33,909 nt of DNA from Rhodospirillales bacterium (GCA_027315365.1 DAHUYF010000020.1:1-33909); one strand, 5' to 3'. Counted from the stretch's first letter, positions 10,395-18,388 are shown. A program made the numbers and translations. The notes: generated by a model not told the origin, from the sequence alone.

Positions 10395-10415
10395 TGCCAT
10401 ATGGCTGACACGCGG
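10395..10415. promoter_or_regulatory. Operator-like copy 2 of the GCCAWWTGGC palindrome
   Basis: This 21-bp stretch, TGCCATATGGCTGACACGCGG, matches 9180-9200 at 18 of 21 positions; two changes swap the central AT bases and keep the dyad. It lies 44 bp past the PAS gene stop, before the convergent small gene of the mob operon. Confidence 0.5.
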
Positions 10416-10441
10416 CACGGCGAGCCAAGGCGGCGTCCCCC

Positions 10442-10831
10442 TCAAAGCCTTAGCGTGTCATCGTCCTCGACGAGCGGGCGGCTAGGCTCGGTTTCGCGCT
10501 CACGCTGACGCGACGAAGCGCAGCCTCCGCCGCCTGCCACCGAAAGGCAGCCGGAACCACGCCCGCAGCGGCGCGACATCATCAGCACGGCACCGACCGC
10601 GTGCTCGAATCCGAGCGCGCGCGCCTTCATGGCGAGCGGGCGGGTCCAGGGCGAATTCTCATCGCCCTTTTTTCTATATCCGGGCGGCACCGTCGGCAAA
10701 AACTGCGTCCGGTACCACCTGACGTATTGAGACCAGAGCCAGCAGAACCGCGCCGCCGCCTCCCGCCGGCCGTGGTTTTCGAAGGCGGCCACGGCCGCCT
10801 GGAACATGGCGCGATAGTCAGCGTCCGTCAT
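10442..10831 (-). CDS. Hypothetical protein downstream of the relaxase
   Basis: 129 aa, not recognised. The N-terminal half (DADYRAMFQAAVAAFENHGR, then an aromatic-rich stretch RFCWLWSQYVRWYRTQF) looks folded and helical. The C-terminal part is Gly/Arg-rich and probably disordered. It begins 9 bp after the relaxase stop on the same strand, so it is probably co-transcribed with mob. No membrane segment or known catalytic motif is seen. Confidence 0.6.
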   Translation of the reverse strand: MTDADYRAMFQAAVAAFENHGRREAAARFCWLWSQYVRWYRTQFLPTVPPGYRKKGDENSPWTRPLAMKARALGFEHAVGAVLMMSRRCGRGSGCLSVAGGGGCASSRQRERETEPSRPLVEDDDTLRL

Positions 10832-10840
10832 CGCATCACC

Positions 10841-11854
10841 TCATCGTTCGAGAACCCGGTCAGGCGCGCGTCGCGCGCGTCCGAGCATCATCGCAGCGCG
10901 CGCCGCCGCCGCCGCGCCGTCGACCCGCGCCGCGACGCGGGCGACGAAGGCCCATACCTCCGCCCAAGCCGGGGCGAGGCGGCGTCGCAGCGCATCCCGT
11001 TCCGGCGGCGGCATCGCCGGGGCGATCCGGAACGTCGGCCGCGAAACATCGCCGGTCGCGGCGAGCACCTGGCCCTCGGCGAAGGCCTCCACGCCGGCGC
11101 AGAGCGCCGCCGCGCGTTCCCGCTCGGCCGCCACCGCCGCGCGGTCCGCCGCAGCTTCCGCGCGGCCGCGCGCCGCATCGCCCAGGGTGAGCGCAGCGAG
11201 CGTCGCCGCGCGGCTCGCGGCTTCCGCCTCGCTCTTCATCGTCGAGTAGCGGCGCCGGATGTCCTCGTGTCGCGCGTTCGAGCCCTTGACGCCGCGTTCG
11301 AGCCCGAGCGGCGCCATCGCGGCAGCATAGGCGTCTTGCAGGCGGGAGAGTTTGGCCGCGCCGTCGAACCATCGGGCGGCGTTGAGCCTGATGCGCGGTC
11401 CGCGGCGCCGCGGCGAGTCATCGATCACCGAAAGGGTGGCGGCGATATGCGGGGTCGACTCGTCGAGATGTGCGACACAATTGGCGAGATTCCTGCCCGC
11501 CTCCGCACGCAGGAATGCGAGCGAAGCGTCGCGCCATGCCTCGAAACGCGCCGCGTCCCACGAGCCGGCCTCGTGCGCGCGACCTGGCCGGAAGAATTCG
11601 GGTGAGGCCGTCAACAAGACCTCCACTGCGAGCACCGCGCCCTTGCGCTGGCGGTCGGGATCGAGACCGGCGCCAAGCATGCGGCCGCGCACATCCGCCA
11701 CCACATCGCGAGAACCGACGAGCAGCTCGATGCCCCGTTCGGGATCCGCGTTCGCCGGCGCGTGCCCTGCAAGTCGCAGATTGTGGCCGCCATGTGTCCG
11801 CAGCTCTCCCCAGCTCTTCACCTTCGCGATGCGCAAGATGGCGAACGGTCCCAT
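10841..11854 (-). CDS. MobV-family relaxase (Mob_Pre, plasmid recombination/mobilization protein)
   Basis: Single-strand nicking enzyme expected to cut oriT and lead DNA transfer with a helper conjugation system. From ATG 11854, preceded by GGAGGA, it has 337 aa. Motif I is HNLRLAGHAPANADP at about 24-38, the H-x-x-R and Asn pattern of MobV proteins. The metal and active-site motif AHLDESTPHIAATLSVID has His129, Asp131, Glu132 and His136. Residues 170-337 are Ala/Arg-rich and probably coiled coil. A longer reading from 12088 crosses hairpins and is unlikely. The upstream 12066-12476 gene and the downstream 10442-10831 gene lie on the same strand. No type IV secretion or coupling-protein genes are present. 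Confidence 0.88.
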   Translation of the reverse strand: MGPFAILRIAKVKSWGELRTHGGHNLRLAGHAPANADPERGIELLVGSRDVVADVRGRMLGAGLDPDRQRKGAVLAVEVLLTASPEFFRPGRAHEAGSWDAARFEAWRDASLAFLRAEAGRNLANCVAHLDESTPHIAATLSVIDDSPRRRGPRIRLNAARWFDGAAKLSRLQDAYAAAMAPLGLERGVKGSNARHEDIRRRYSTMKSEAEAASRAATLAALTLGDAARGRAEAAADRAAVAAERERAAALCAGVEAFAEGQVLAATGDVSRPTFRIAPAMPPPERDALRRRLAPAWAEVWAFVARVAARVDGAAAAARAAMMLGRARRAPDRVLER

Positions 11855-11956
11855 CCTGTCCTCCAGCACCGTGCGTCTGCGATATGGAAGCGCGGCACGA
11901 CCTCCGCAACTCGCGCCGGCGCCAGCGCCGTCAGGCGGTGGGGCCGTACCCACTAC

Positions 11957-12036
11957 GGAACAAGGGCGGCCAAGAGGCCGCCCTTGTTCCCGTGGGCGGG
12001 GCTCCGCCCTCAACCCGCTGCGGCGCGCTGCGCCGC
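11957..12036. other. Cluster of three hairpins upstream of the relaxase, candidate oriT
   Basis: A perfect 15-bp inverted repeat with a 4-nt loop (11957-11971 and 11976-11990) is followed by a 6-bp hairpin (11994-11999 and 12004-12009) and a 7-bp hairpin (12020-12026 and 12030-12036). They fill the space between the mob start (11854) and the upstream small gene (stop at 12066). In MobV systems oriT usually lies just upstream of mob. The first hairpin could instead be a terminator for the upstream gene. Confidence 0.5.
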
Positions 12037-12065
12037 GTCGGAGCGCCGGCCCCGACAACCCCGGG

Positions 12066-12476
12066 TCAGGACGTGGCCGCCCCCACACCCCCGCGCGCCG
12101 CCCGGCGCACGACCCACGCCCGCCAGCCGCCGGCGACGAGCACGCGGCGCAGCCGCGCCAGCTCGTCCGCCAGCGGGTCGCCTCCGGCCTGCGTGGGCCG
12201 GTCGATCACCTGCGCGACCGCCACAGGCGAGACCGTGCCGGCTCTCATCGCCGCCGCCAGCGCGCGCAGCGCGGCGCGCGCCTCCTCGGCATCCGGCGCG
12301 TCGATGTTCATCTGCCGCGTCCCGTCCGCCGCGCGGCGGTCGCAGTGCCGCGCCTTGCGGATCGCGTTCTTGCTCTGCTCCGTGCGGATGTACGCCTGCA
12401 CGCGTCTGAGCCCGGCGCGCGCCAGCGCCTCATCATCGGGTACGCCGTCGCCGCCGGGTGGAAGCGTCGTGTCCAT
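12066..12476 (-). CDS. Hypothetical protein upstream of the relaxase
   Basis: 136 aa, not recognised. It begins MDTTLPPGGDGVPDDEALAR and continues with a basic helical segment QAYIRTEQSKNAIRKARHCD, then an Ala-rich helix near DAEEARAALRALAAAMRAG. The ATG at 12476 follows GGAGAAAGGAAC, a good ribosome site. It could be a mobilization accessory or DNA-binding protein by position, since it precedes mob on the same strand, but no motif proves this. It is divergent from the rep-like gene across a 304-bp region rich in palindromes. Confidence 0.55.
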   Translation of the reverse strand: MDTTLPPGGDGVPDDEALARAGLRRVQAYIRTEQSKNAIRKARHCDRRAADGTRQMNIDAPDAEEARAALRALAAAMRAGTVSPVAVAQVIDRPTQAGGDPLADELARLRRVLVAGGWRAWVVRRAARGGVGAATS

Positions 12477-12780
12477 GTTCCTTTCTCCGTGCCTAGGGTT
12501 GTTCCTAGGAACGGATTTGGTTCCGAATTCGCCGAGATGCTCGGCGACGCCGCCAGGGGCCTCGATTTTTTCGAGCCTGTCCCCTCACCTACTTGCCCGG
12601 CGCAGCCGGGCACCGAACGGGCCGCGCCCGCCTTCCGGCGGGCGCTTGCCGGCGCCGGCGTAGAGATGAGCATGAAGCGGGATCGAGAAGCCCGAGTGTT
12701 TCCGCCTTTTTCCGGTTGGAACCCATATTGCCGGAGCTATCTCCCGATATGGGCGGCGATATGAATTCGGAGAACGTTGC
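12477..12780. promoter_or_regulatory. Divergent intergenic region with palindromes, possible origin/operator
   Basis: 304 bp without a gene. It holds a perfect 12-bp palindrome GTTCCTAGGAAC (12501-12512) next to a second CCTAGG (12492-12497), both just upstream of the minus-strand small gene. Near the rep-like start, an inverted pair CCCATAT/ATATGGG (12722-12728 and 12747-12753) is followed by another GATATG. Such repeats beside a rep-like gene could be operators or origin iterons. No clear set of tandem iterons is present. Confidence 0.4.
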
Positions 12781-13431
12781 GTGCTGCGGGATACGGATTG
12801 GGTGAACGCGAAGACCGGGGAAACCGGGCAGGCGTTCATGGTCATCAAGGGTAAGAAGTATCCGCGTGGCGTCGTCTTCATGACGATGTTCGCCCAGGGC
12901 TGGCGCGCGCTTGCCCAGTGGCGCGATGCCGAGGGGCGGAGACTGACCGCCACCGAGTGGACGGTCTTCGCCGGCCTGATGGGGCATCTCGGCTTCGAAA
13001 ACGTCATCCCGGTTTCCCAGGCGAAGCTCGCCAAGGAACTCGGCATCGCGCAACCGAACATCAGCCGGGCGGTGAAGCGGCTGGAACGAGCCGGTTTCGT
13101 TGCTTGCGAGAAGGACGAGAATGACCCGCGGCGCACGATCTACCGGCTGAGCCTCGACGTGGGATGGATGGGGGATGCTCCATCATGGCAGCATGCCATC
13201 CAGGGGCGCGGCAAGGCCGGGCGGACGCGGACGGCGGATGAGGACATCGATGCGTTTCTCGCGGAGCAGGGTTTCGCGGACGGCGCCGGGGATACCGACC
13301 CCAACGACCTCAAGGACTACGCCGGCAGAAACGCCGCGCCGCCGGAAGACGAGGGCGAACCGGCATCGCCCAGCGCGCCGTGCGATGAGGAAGAGGAAGG
13401 CGCTCGCCGCGCGGCAGGGGTGCGGGTCTGA
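12781..13431 (+). CDS. Winged-helix replication-initiator-like protein
   Basis: 216 aa from GTG 12781 with GGAG about 9 bp upstream. Residues 27-110 resemble a RepL-type or MarR-like winged helix: YPRGVVFMTMFAQGWRALAQ, a helix with LTATEWTVFAGLMGHLGFEN, then the helix-turn-helix SQAKLAKELGIAQPNISRAV and the wing. The C-terminal third is acidic, Pro-rich and probably disordered. Beside a MobV relaxase this suggests a plasmid replication protein kept in an integrated element, but a pure transcriptional regulator is also possible. Its stop lies in a perfect hairpin at 13415-13443. Confidence 0.65.
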   Translation: MLRDTDWVNAKTGETGQAFMVIKGKKYPRGVVFMTMFAQGWRALAQWRDAEGRRLTATEWTVFAGLMGHLGFENVIPVSQAKLAKELGIAQPNISRAVKRLERAGFVACEKDENDPRRTIYRLSLDVGWMGDAPSWQHAIQGRGKAGRTRTADEDIDAFLAEQGFADGAGDTDPNDLKDYAGRNAAPPEDEGEPASPSAPCDEEEEGARRAAGVRV

Positions 13432-13443
13432 CCCGCACCCCTG
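13415..13443. terminator. Perfect 13-bp hairpin overlapping the rep-like stop
   Basis: Arms 13415-13427 and 13431-13443 with a 3-nt loop. The TGA (13429-13431) lies at the tip. GC-rich stem, no T-run after it, so factor-independent termination is uncertain. Confidence 0.5.
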
Positions 13444-13571
13444 CAAGAGCGTGAGCGCTGCACGGCGTCAAGGCCGCTGCGCGCCGCCTGCGGCGGCCGG
13501 CCTGCGGCCGAACCTTGACCCCGCTCCGCTGATGGTTGAACTCGCCCCCAATGGCGTGCGACCATCAATCC

Positions 13572-14513
13572 ATGGCGTCGCGTCCCAACTCGTTTCGAAG
13601 CTTGCTCCACGCTGACTGGAGCAAACACGCAAAGAACCGCTGGGTAGCGAGGGCGGCACGGACGGACGCCGGTTGGCAAGTGGCACCCCCACGTCTAGTT
13701 GGCGACACGCGGGCCTTTGTGGACGAGTTGTTCATCACGGTTGATCCCGTGCTGGCTGGCTTCGATTTTCCAATCGGCGTGCCTGCCGCCTATGGGCAAC
13801 TAACCGGACTGCCGGATTTCTCAACCGCGCTGGAAGTCTTCGGAAGAGGCGAATGGGCCGAGTTCTTCGTCGTAGCTGAGACGCCCCAGCAAGTCTCACG
13901 TACAAGGCCATTCTACCCGCACGCGTCCAGGGCCGGGTCGAAGCAGTCGCATCTGCTGCACGGACTGGGGATCGAGAGCGTCGAAGCGCTGCGCCGCCAG
14001 TGTGAGCGTGCAACCCCGACCCGACGAGCCGCCTGTCAGTTGTTCTGGACACTGGGCCCCAACCAGGTCGGCAAGGCGGCGATTTCGGGCTGGCAAGAGG
14101 TGGTCGTGCCTGCCCGGCGGCGTGGCGCCCGCCTCTGGCCGTTTGACGGCACTCTGGCCGCGTTGGCAAGATCGGGCGTCCCCGTGCTGGCGGAGACCTA
14201 CCCTGCCGAAGCCTATGGGCACGTAGGAGTGGTATTCCGGGCGGGCACGAGTAAGAAATGCCAAAATGATCGTCGTGCCGCGATGACCGGCCTGTGTGAC
14301 TGGGCTCGCCAGCGAGGCATCACCTTCTCCGCAGAACTCGTTGCGCAGCTTGAGGACGGTTTCGGTGCCCGCGGCGGCGGTGACGACAAGTTCGACGCAC
14401 TCATCGGCGTGCTCGGCATGATCGAGGTGACCGATGGGCGTCGGATGGAGCGCCCTGCCGACCATAGCAGTGGGGCAGCCTGGGAGGGCTGGATTCTCGG
14501 GCAGGCGGCGTGA
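13572..14513 (+). CDS. DUF429-like protein with predicted RNase H-like nuclease fold
   Basis: 313 aa from ATG 13572; an ATG at 13551 is in frame, and neither has a clear ribosome site. The pattern matches DUF429 proteins: a first strand LLHADWSKHAKNRWVARA with Asp15, a second acidic site LAGFDFPIGVPAAYG with Asp65, the ETYPAEAYG strand, and a C-terminal GGGDDKFDALIGVLG motif with clustered Asp residues. These would form a metal centre as in RNase H-like nucleases, though no member's substrate is established to my knowledge. It is the last gene before attR, a usual place for cargo. Base composition is somewhat less GC-rich than the rest of the element. Confidence 0.7.
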   Translation: MASRPNSFRSLLHADWSKHAKNRWVARAARTDAGWQVAPPRLVGDTRAFVDELFITVDPVLAGFDFPIGVPAAYGQLTGLPDFSTALEVFGRGEWAEFFVVAETPQQVSRTRPFYPHASRAGSKQSHLLHGLGIESVEALRRQCERATPTRRAACQLFWTLGPNQVGKAAISGWQEVVVPARRRGARLWPFDGTLAALARSGVPVLAETYPAEAYGHVGVVFRAGTSKKCQNDRRAAMTGLCDWARQRGITFSAELVAQLEDGFGARGGGDDKFDALIGVLGMIEVTDGRRMERPADHSSGAAWEGWILGQAA

Positions 14514-15086
14514 GCGCCGCCCATTCTAATCGTTGTCGGCCGGCAGCCTCCTTGCCCCGGCGGGGTGGCCCCCACGCGCCCATTAGCTCCACGCGGCGCG
14601 TGGCTTGAACGTTGGGTGCCCGGAAATTCTTCCCACCGTGCCACCGCGACGTGGCACAATGCGCCCATCTGGAGCCTCGGCGCGAGGCTTTCCGCGGGGC
14701 CGGCCGCGGGTTTGGCGTTCGGGACTGGGTCCTAGTCCCCCAGCCAGCGCGCATGATCTGCCCAATCGGCCATCATGTCGCAGGACGAACGCAGCGAAAA
14801 CTCCAGCTTTTTCCCTCTGAGACGCGGCTGCCGGCGAGCCCTCCTCCCGCGGAGTTCAACCTCTTTTAACCTCTCCCATGCGACATATTTCGCGTTTGCC
14901 GGGTTGCCGCGTTGCGACGGAGCCGAGGTCATCGGCGCGCGCCGCGGAGCGGCGGAAAGGGCGACCGCCTCGGCCGCTCAACCTCTCCGCGCCGCGGGCG
15001 AGAGGCGCCTTGTTCGGCCGCCGGACGACCGCGGCCGCCGCGGTCTGCGTGCGCGATGTCGAGGCAATGGTGTGGGAGTTTCCGTC
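14514..15086. other. Non-coding stretch spanning the right end of the element
   Basis: 573 bp. The left part, inside the element, holds two small inverted repeats: CCACGC/GCGTGG (14589-14594 and 14598-14603) and GTGCCAC/GTGGCAC (14638-14644 and 14651-14657), possibly integrase arm sites. attR is at 14730-14746. The remainder to 15086 is chromosomal leader of the chemotaxis gene. An open frame through it (from 14775) has no protein-like features and is not annotated. Confidence 0.6.
14730..14746 (+). repeat. attR, 17-bp copy of the tRNA-Gln 3' end
   Basis: Identical to 6592-6608, with no tRNA body upstream, so it is the displaced end of the original target or of the incoming att site. Confidence 0.88.
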
Positions 15087-16823
15087 ATGAAGGGCCTCTT
15101 GTCCTACGCGCTGCGGGCGTCCGTCGGGCAGAAGTTCTTCATCGGCTGTCTCGGAACGCTCGCCGCGATCAGCCTGATGGCCGGCATCAGCCTCTCCACC
15201 TTCCGCGCGTCCGAGGCGCATCTCGAGGACGTCTCCCGAGCGAGCTCGGTCGCGCTGGTGCTCGCCGACGCGCTCTCCGCCGAGCGCGCGCTGGAGGCCG
15301 CGCTCCGCCAGGCCGCCGCGGCCGTCTCCCTGGACGAAGCGACGGCAGCGGCGGACCGGATCGCGGCGCGAACCGCCGAGGTCCGCCTGGACATCGAGAC
15401 CGCCGCGAAGCGGACCGCGCGCGCCGACCGCCACGCGGATCTGGAGTCGGTTCTCACCGGGTTCGACGCCGAAGCCGGGTTCGCCGCGTCCGTGGCGCGG
15501 TCCCATATCGCCCGGCTGAAGGCGGGGGACAAATCCGCGGCCAGCCTCGACGGCCTGGACAAGGCCCGGGCCCCCGTCCGCGACGGCCTCGTCGCCGAGA
15601 CCCGCAGCGTCAAGGCGGCGTCGGACGCCTTCGTCGCCGCCGGCGTCGCCGCGAACGCTTCGGGCGAGCGAACGCTCTGGATCGTCGTGGGCGCGATGGC
15701 CGCCCTGTTGGTGCCCGGCGTGTGGATCATGCTGCGGCTCATCACCGCACCGCTCAAAAAGATCGCGGACGTCGTCGACATGCTCGCGAAGGACAGGCTC
15801 GATGCCGTCGTCCCCTGCATCGACCACGTCGGCGAGATCGGTGCCGTTGCCCGCGGCCTCGAGGTCTTGCGCGTCGCCCTCGAGCATGCCGCCGGGCTGC
15901 GCGCGGCGCAGGAGGAGGAGCGCGCCCAGGCCGCGGCGGAGCGACGGGAAGCCATGTCCCGCCTGGCCGCCGGCTTCGAGTCCGGCGCCGGGCGCAGCGT
16001 CGACGCGGTGGCCGTCGCCGCATCCTCGCTGCTCACGCTCGCGGGCGACCTTGGCGCGGCCGCCGCCGGCGCGGAACGCGGTGCCGGATCCGCCGCCGGC
16101 GCGTCGGAGCGGGCGTCGGGCGCGGTCCAGTCGGTCGCAAGCGCGGCCGAGGAGCTTTCCTCCTCCATTGCGGAGATCAGTCGCCAGGCGCACGATTCCG
16201 CCAAGCGCGCCGAACAAGCGGCCGGCCGGGCCGAAACCTCGCGTCGCGAAGTCGGAGCGCTGGAGGCCGCTGCCGGCAAGATCCAGGAGGCGGTGAAACT
16301 CATCCAGGAAATCGCCAGCCAGACGCACCTCCTGGCGCTGAACGCGACGATCGAATCCGCGCGCGCCGGAGAGGCCGGCAAAGGGTTCGCCGTGGTCGCC
16401 AACGAGGTGAAGCATCTCGCCTCCCAGACCGCGACCGCGGCCGATGAGATCACCGCCAAGATCGACGAGGTCCAGGCGACGACCCAGGCGACCGTCACCG
16501 CCATCGGCGCCGTGCGCGCCTCCATCGAATCCCTGACCGAGACCGCATCCTCGATCGCGACATCGGTGGAGGAGCAAGGCGCCGCCACCACCGAGATCGC
16601 CCGCGCCTCGCAGGATGCGGCGACCGGAACCTCGGGGGCCACCGCCGCGGTCGCCGGCGTCTCCGAAGAGGCGAAGCGCGCCGGATCGCTCGCCGAGGCG
16701 GTCCGGAAGGCCGCATCGGATCTGGTCGCCCAGGCCGACGCGCTGAAGCGCGCCTCCGCCGAATTCGTCTCCGGCGTCCGCAGCGAGGGCCTGCCGCACG
16801 AGGTGAAGGCGGCCCGTCGCTGA
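15087..16823 (+). CDS. Methyl-accepting chemotaxis protein
   Basis: Inner-membrane chemoreceptor, 578 aa from ATG 15087 with GGGAG upstream. TM1 is at about 17-38 and TM2 at about 197-218, enclosing a helical periplasmic domain of about 155 residues with no recognisable ligand motif. A HAMP region follows at about 218-270, then the cytoplasmic signalling domain. The kinase/CheW tip is intact at about 408-445: [20 protein letters not shown] followed by [13 protein letters not shown]. No CheB/CheR-binding pentapeptide is seen at the C-terminus. No che genes are nearby, so it would feed a system elsewhere. Its leader begins at the element's right end, so insertion may have altered its upstream control. 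Confidence 0.93.
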   Translation: MKGLLSYALRASVGQKFFIGCLGTLAAISLMAGISLSTFRASEAHLEDVSRASSVALVLADALSAERALEAALRQAAAAVSLDEATAAADRIAARTAEVRLDIETAAKRTARADRHADLESVLTGFDAEAGFAASVARSHIARLKAGDKSAASLDGLDKARAPVRDGLVAETRSVKAASDAFVAAGVAANASGERTLWIVVGAMAALLVPGVWIMLRLITAPLKKIADVVDMLAKDRLDAVVPCIDHVGEIGAVARGLEVLRVALEHAAGLRAAQEEERAQAAAERREAMSRLAAGFESGAGRSVDAVAVAASSLLTLAGDLGAAAAGAERGAGSAAGASERASGAVQSVASAAEELSSSIAEISRQAHDSAKRAEQAAGRAETSRREVGALEAAAGKIQEAVKLIQEIASQTHLLALNATIESARAGEAGKGFAVVANEVKHLASQTATAADEITAKIDEVQATTQATVTAIGAVRASIESLTETASSIATSVEEQGAATTEIARASQDAATGTSGATAAVAGVSEEAKRAGSLAEAVRKAASDLVAQADALKRASAEFVSGVRSEGLPHEVKAARR

Positions 16824-17303
16824 TCGGCGCTCGCGCCGCGTCGGCGTCCACTCGCCGCCCGACGCCGTACGGCGGATTCCGCGCTGCCCCGCTCCATCTT
16901 CTCCGCCAGGGTGCGCTTGCCGACGGGTTCCGCCGGCAAGCGCACCCCGGGGATCCGGACGCGGCAAGCTCCAGATGTGACGCGAAGAATTCCCATGATG
17001 CCCGGCTTTCTGCCTCGGTTGTCCACGCCACGGGACGCCGGCGAACCCGGGGTGCAGCGTCCCGATTGCATGCAACAGGAAGCCCCCAACCCCACTCTCC
17101 GGCGATTTTGCGCGGAAAGGACGGAACCAAGCGTTGGTAAGCCGGCGGAAGGTCGGGCACCTCGCGCGAACGACAACCGAGGAGACGGTGAATGAGGGTG
17201 CGCCACGCTCATCGGGCCGGCGCCGATCGCCGCCGCCGGCCGGAGTCCGCGAATTGCGAGCCCCTCACGCTTCGCCGAAACTGCCTTATCGCGAGGAAAC
17301 CCG
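16824..17303. other. Non-coding stretch after the chemotaxis gene
   Basis: 480 bp. It contains a perfect 14-bp inverted repeat (16909-16922 and 16934-16947, 11-nt loop) about 85 bp past the chemotaxis stop, which may end transcription. A plus-strand open frame to 17195 ends in RANDNRGDGE, an ending seen on some small alphaproteobacterial proteins, but it has no ribosome site or other support. Confidence 0.5.
16909..16947. terminator. Hairpin downstream of the chemotaxis gene
   Basis: 14-bp perfect stem with an 11-nt loop, very GC-rich, no T-run. Position suggests a terminator. Confidence 0.45.
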
Positions 17304-17465
17304 ATGGAACAGGACGCCATGGCACAGGACTCCAAAGATCTTCGACGCAAGATCGCCCGCTATCGGCGGTCGCTGGCGGTCATGAACGATCCCGAGACGA
17401 TCAAGATGATCGAGCGGGTCATCAAAGAGACCACCGAGCGGATCGAAACCGTCGAAAGCCGCTAG
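17304..17465 (+). CDS. Small conserved-type basic protein (53 aa)
   Basis: ATG 17304 follows GAGGAAA at 6 bp, a strong ribosome site. The 53-residue product begins MEQDAMAQDSKDLRRKIARY and continues RRSLAVMNDPETIKMIERVI, ending with a charged helix TTERIETVESR. The R-x-x-I-A-R-Y-R-R segment followed by a charged helix resembles very small alphaproteobacterial proteins of unknown function. Probably one helical hairpin. It stands alone on the plus strand. Confidence 0.65.
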   Translation: MEQDAMAQDSKDLRRKIARYRRSLAVMNDPETIKMIERVIKETTERIETVESR

Positions 17466-17615
17466 GGGTCCGACGATCCGGATGGGCGTGACCCGGCGGG
17501 TCACGACGCGCAGCGAACGCCCGAGTTGGCGCGGTGTCATCGACCGGCTGCCACGCCATGGCAAGCCGGCACGGGGCCGTCCTCGTCCTTGCACCTTCTT
17601 CCGGCAGGAGACGCC

Positions 17616-17855
17616 ATGCGCTGCAGCATCGCCAAAAAGCGACCCTACATGAGCCTGTGGCTGAGCGCCGCCAACTCCACCCGCGGCGCCTGGACGGCGG
17701 ACATGAACCGACGGCAAACAGCGATGATGCACAAGACGGCCGGGACGATGATCCGCTTCCGGACCGGCGTCTGGCCGCTTTCGCCCGGCCGAGATCGCGC
17801 GGCGAAGCATCGCCGCCGAGACGTCGCGGGAGGACCGGAGGTCAAGCGGCGGTGA
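17616..17855 (+). CDS. Small hypothetical protein coupled to the DUF2141 gene (79 aa)
   Basis: ATG 17616 has AGGAG 6 bp upstream. The product has a conserved-looking segment MSLWLSAANSTRGAWTADMN, then RRQTAMMHKTAGTMIRF, followed by a basic tail. If translation began at the in-frame ATG 17649 the protein would start at MSLWLSAAN. No signal peptide or known domain. The stop overlaps the GTG of the next gene as GTGA, so the two are probably co-translated. Confidence 0.6.
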   Translation: MRCSIAKKRPYMSLWLSAANSTRGAWTADMNRRQTAMMHKTAGTMIRFRTGVWPLSPGRDRAAKHRRRDVAGGPEVKRR

Positions 17856-18388
17856 TCAAAAAGCCCTTCGTCATCATCCTGCTCGCGCTTCTAACGGCGT
17901 TTCCGGCCGGGGCCGCCGAGCTGCGCGTGACCATTAACGGCGTACGCCCCGGCGGCGGCGAGCTGCTGATCGGGCTCTATGACAATTCGGCGGGATTCGT
18001 CGCCGCCATCGGCCGCGCGACGCAGAGCGGGCTCATGGCCGATAGCGGCCGTCTGGTCGGCGTATCGATCAGGGCAAAAGCCGGCACGCAAAGCACGATC
18101 TTCACGCAGCTGCCGCCGGGACGATACGCCGTCATCGTCGTCCATGACGAGAACGACGACGGCCGGCTCGGCACCAACGCCATAGGCGTGCCGACCGAGG
18201 GCTACGGCTTCAGCAATGACGCACGCGGGTTCCTTTCCGCCCCGTCCTTCGACGCCGCCGCCATGACGATTGGAAATGCCGATGTCAGCGGGGCTATCGA
18301 CCTGATCTATCCGCGAGAATCCTCGGAGGAAGACAGATCCGACTATCAGCGCTACATCAGCGCCGCGCCCGAGACGACCGGTCGATAA
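17852..18388 (+). CDS. DUF2141 secreted protein
   Basis: 178 aa from GTG 17852. A clear signal peptide (VIKKPFVIILLALLTAFPAG, cut after AGAA) sends it to the periplasm or beyond. The mature part is a small beta-rich DUF2141 domain: ELRVTINGVRPGGGELLIGL at the start, then PPGRYAVIVVHDENDDGRLG, and GVPTEGYGFSNDARG, the most conserved family motif. Function of the family is unknown. It is translationally coupled to the small gene upstream and is not linked to the cyo operon, which starts 1 kb later. Confidence 0.88.
   Translation: MIKKPFVIILLALLTAFPAGAAELRVTINGVRPGGGELLIGLYDNSAGFVAAIGRATQSGLMADSGRLVGVSIRAKAGTQSTIFTQLPPGRYAVIVVHDENDDGRLGTNAIGVPTEGYGFSNDARGFLSAPSFDAAAMTIGNADVSGAIDLIYPRESSEEDRSDYQRYISAAPETTGR

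Larger units (their letters stand above)
6592..14746. mobile_element. Integrative (mobilizable) element inserted in tRNA-Gln, about 8.15 kb
   Basis: Bounded by a perfect 17-bp direct repeat of the tRNA-Gln 3' end (6592-6608 and 14730-14746), with a tyrosine integrase reading away from the tRNA directly inside the left end. Contents: integrase, RHH-like protein, tandem PAS_5-like protein, small gene, MobV relaxase, small gene, winged-helix rep-like protein, and a DUF429 protein at the right end. A relaxase without type IV secretion genes points to a mobilizable rather than self-transmissible element. The integrase frameshift may have fixed it in place. Confidence 0.88.

Noticed and set aside
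11855-12088. N-terminal extension of the MobV relaxase
   Set aside because: Runs through strong hairpins, has no family match, and ATG 11854 has a clear GGAGGA site.
14730-14746. Second tRNA-Gln gene
   Set aside because: Only the 17-nt 3' end is repeated; no D-arm or anticodon arm precedes it.
16911-17195. 94-codon plus-strand frame ending RANDNRGDGE
   Set aside because: Ending is suggestive, but the frame starts inside a hairpin arm with no ribosome site and no other protein character.
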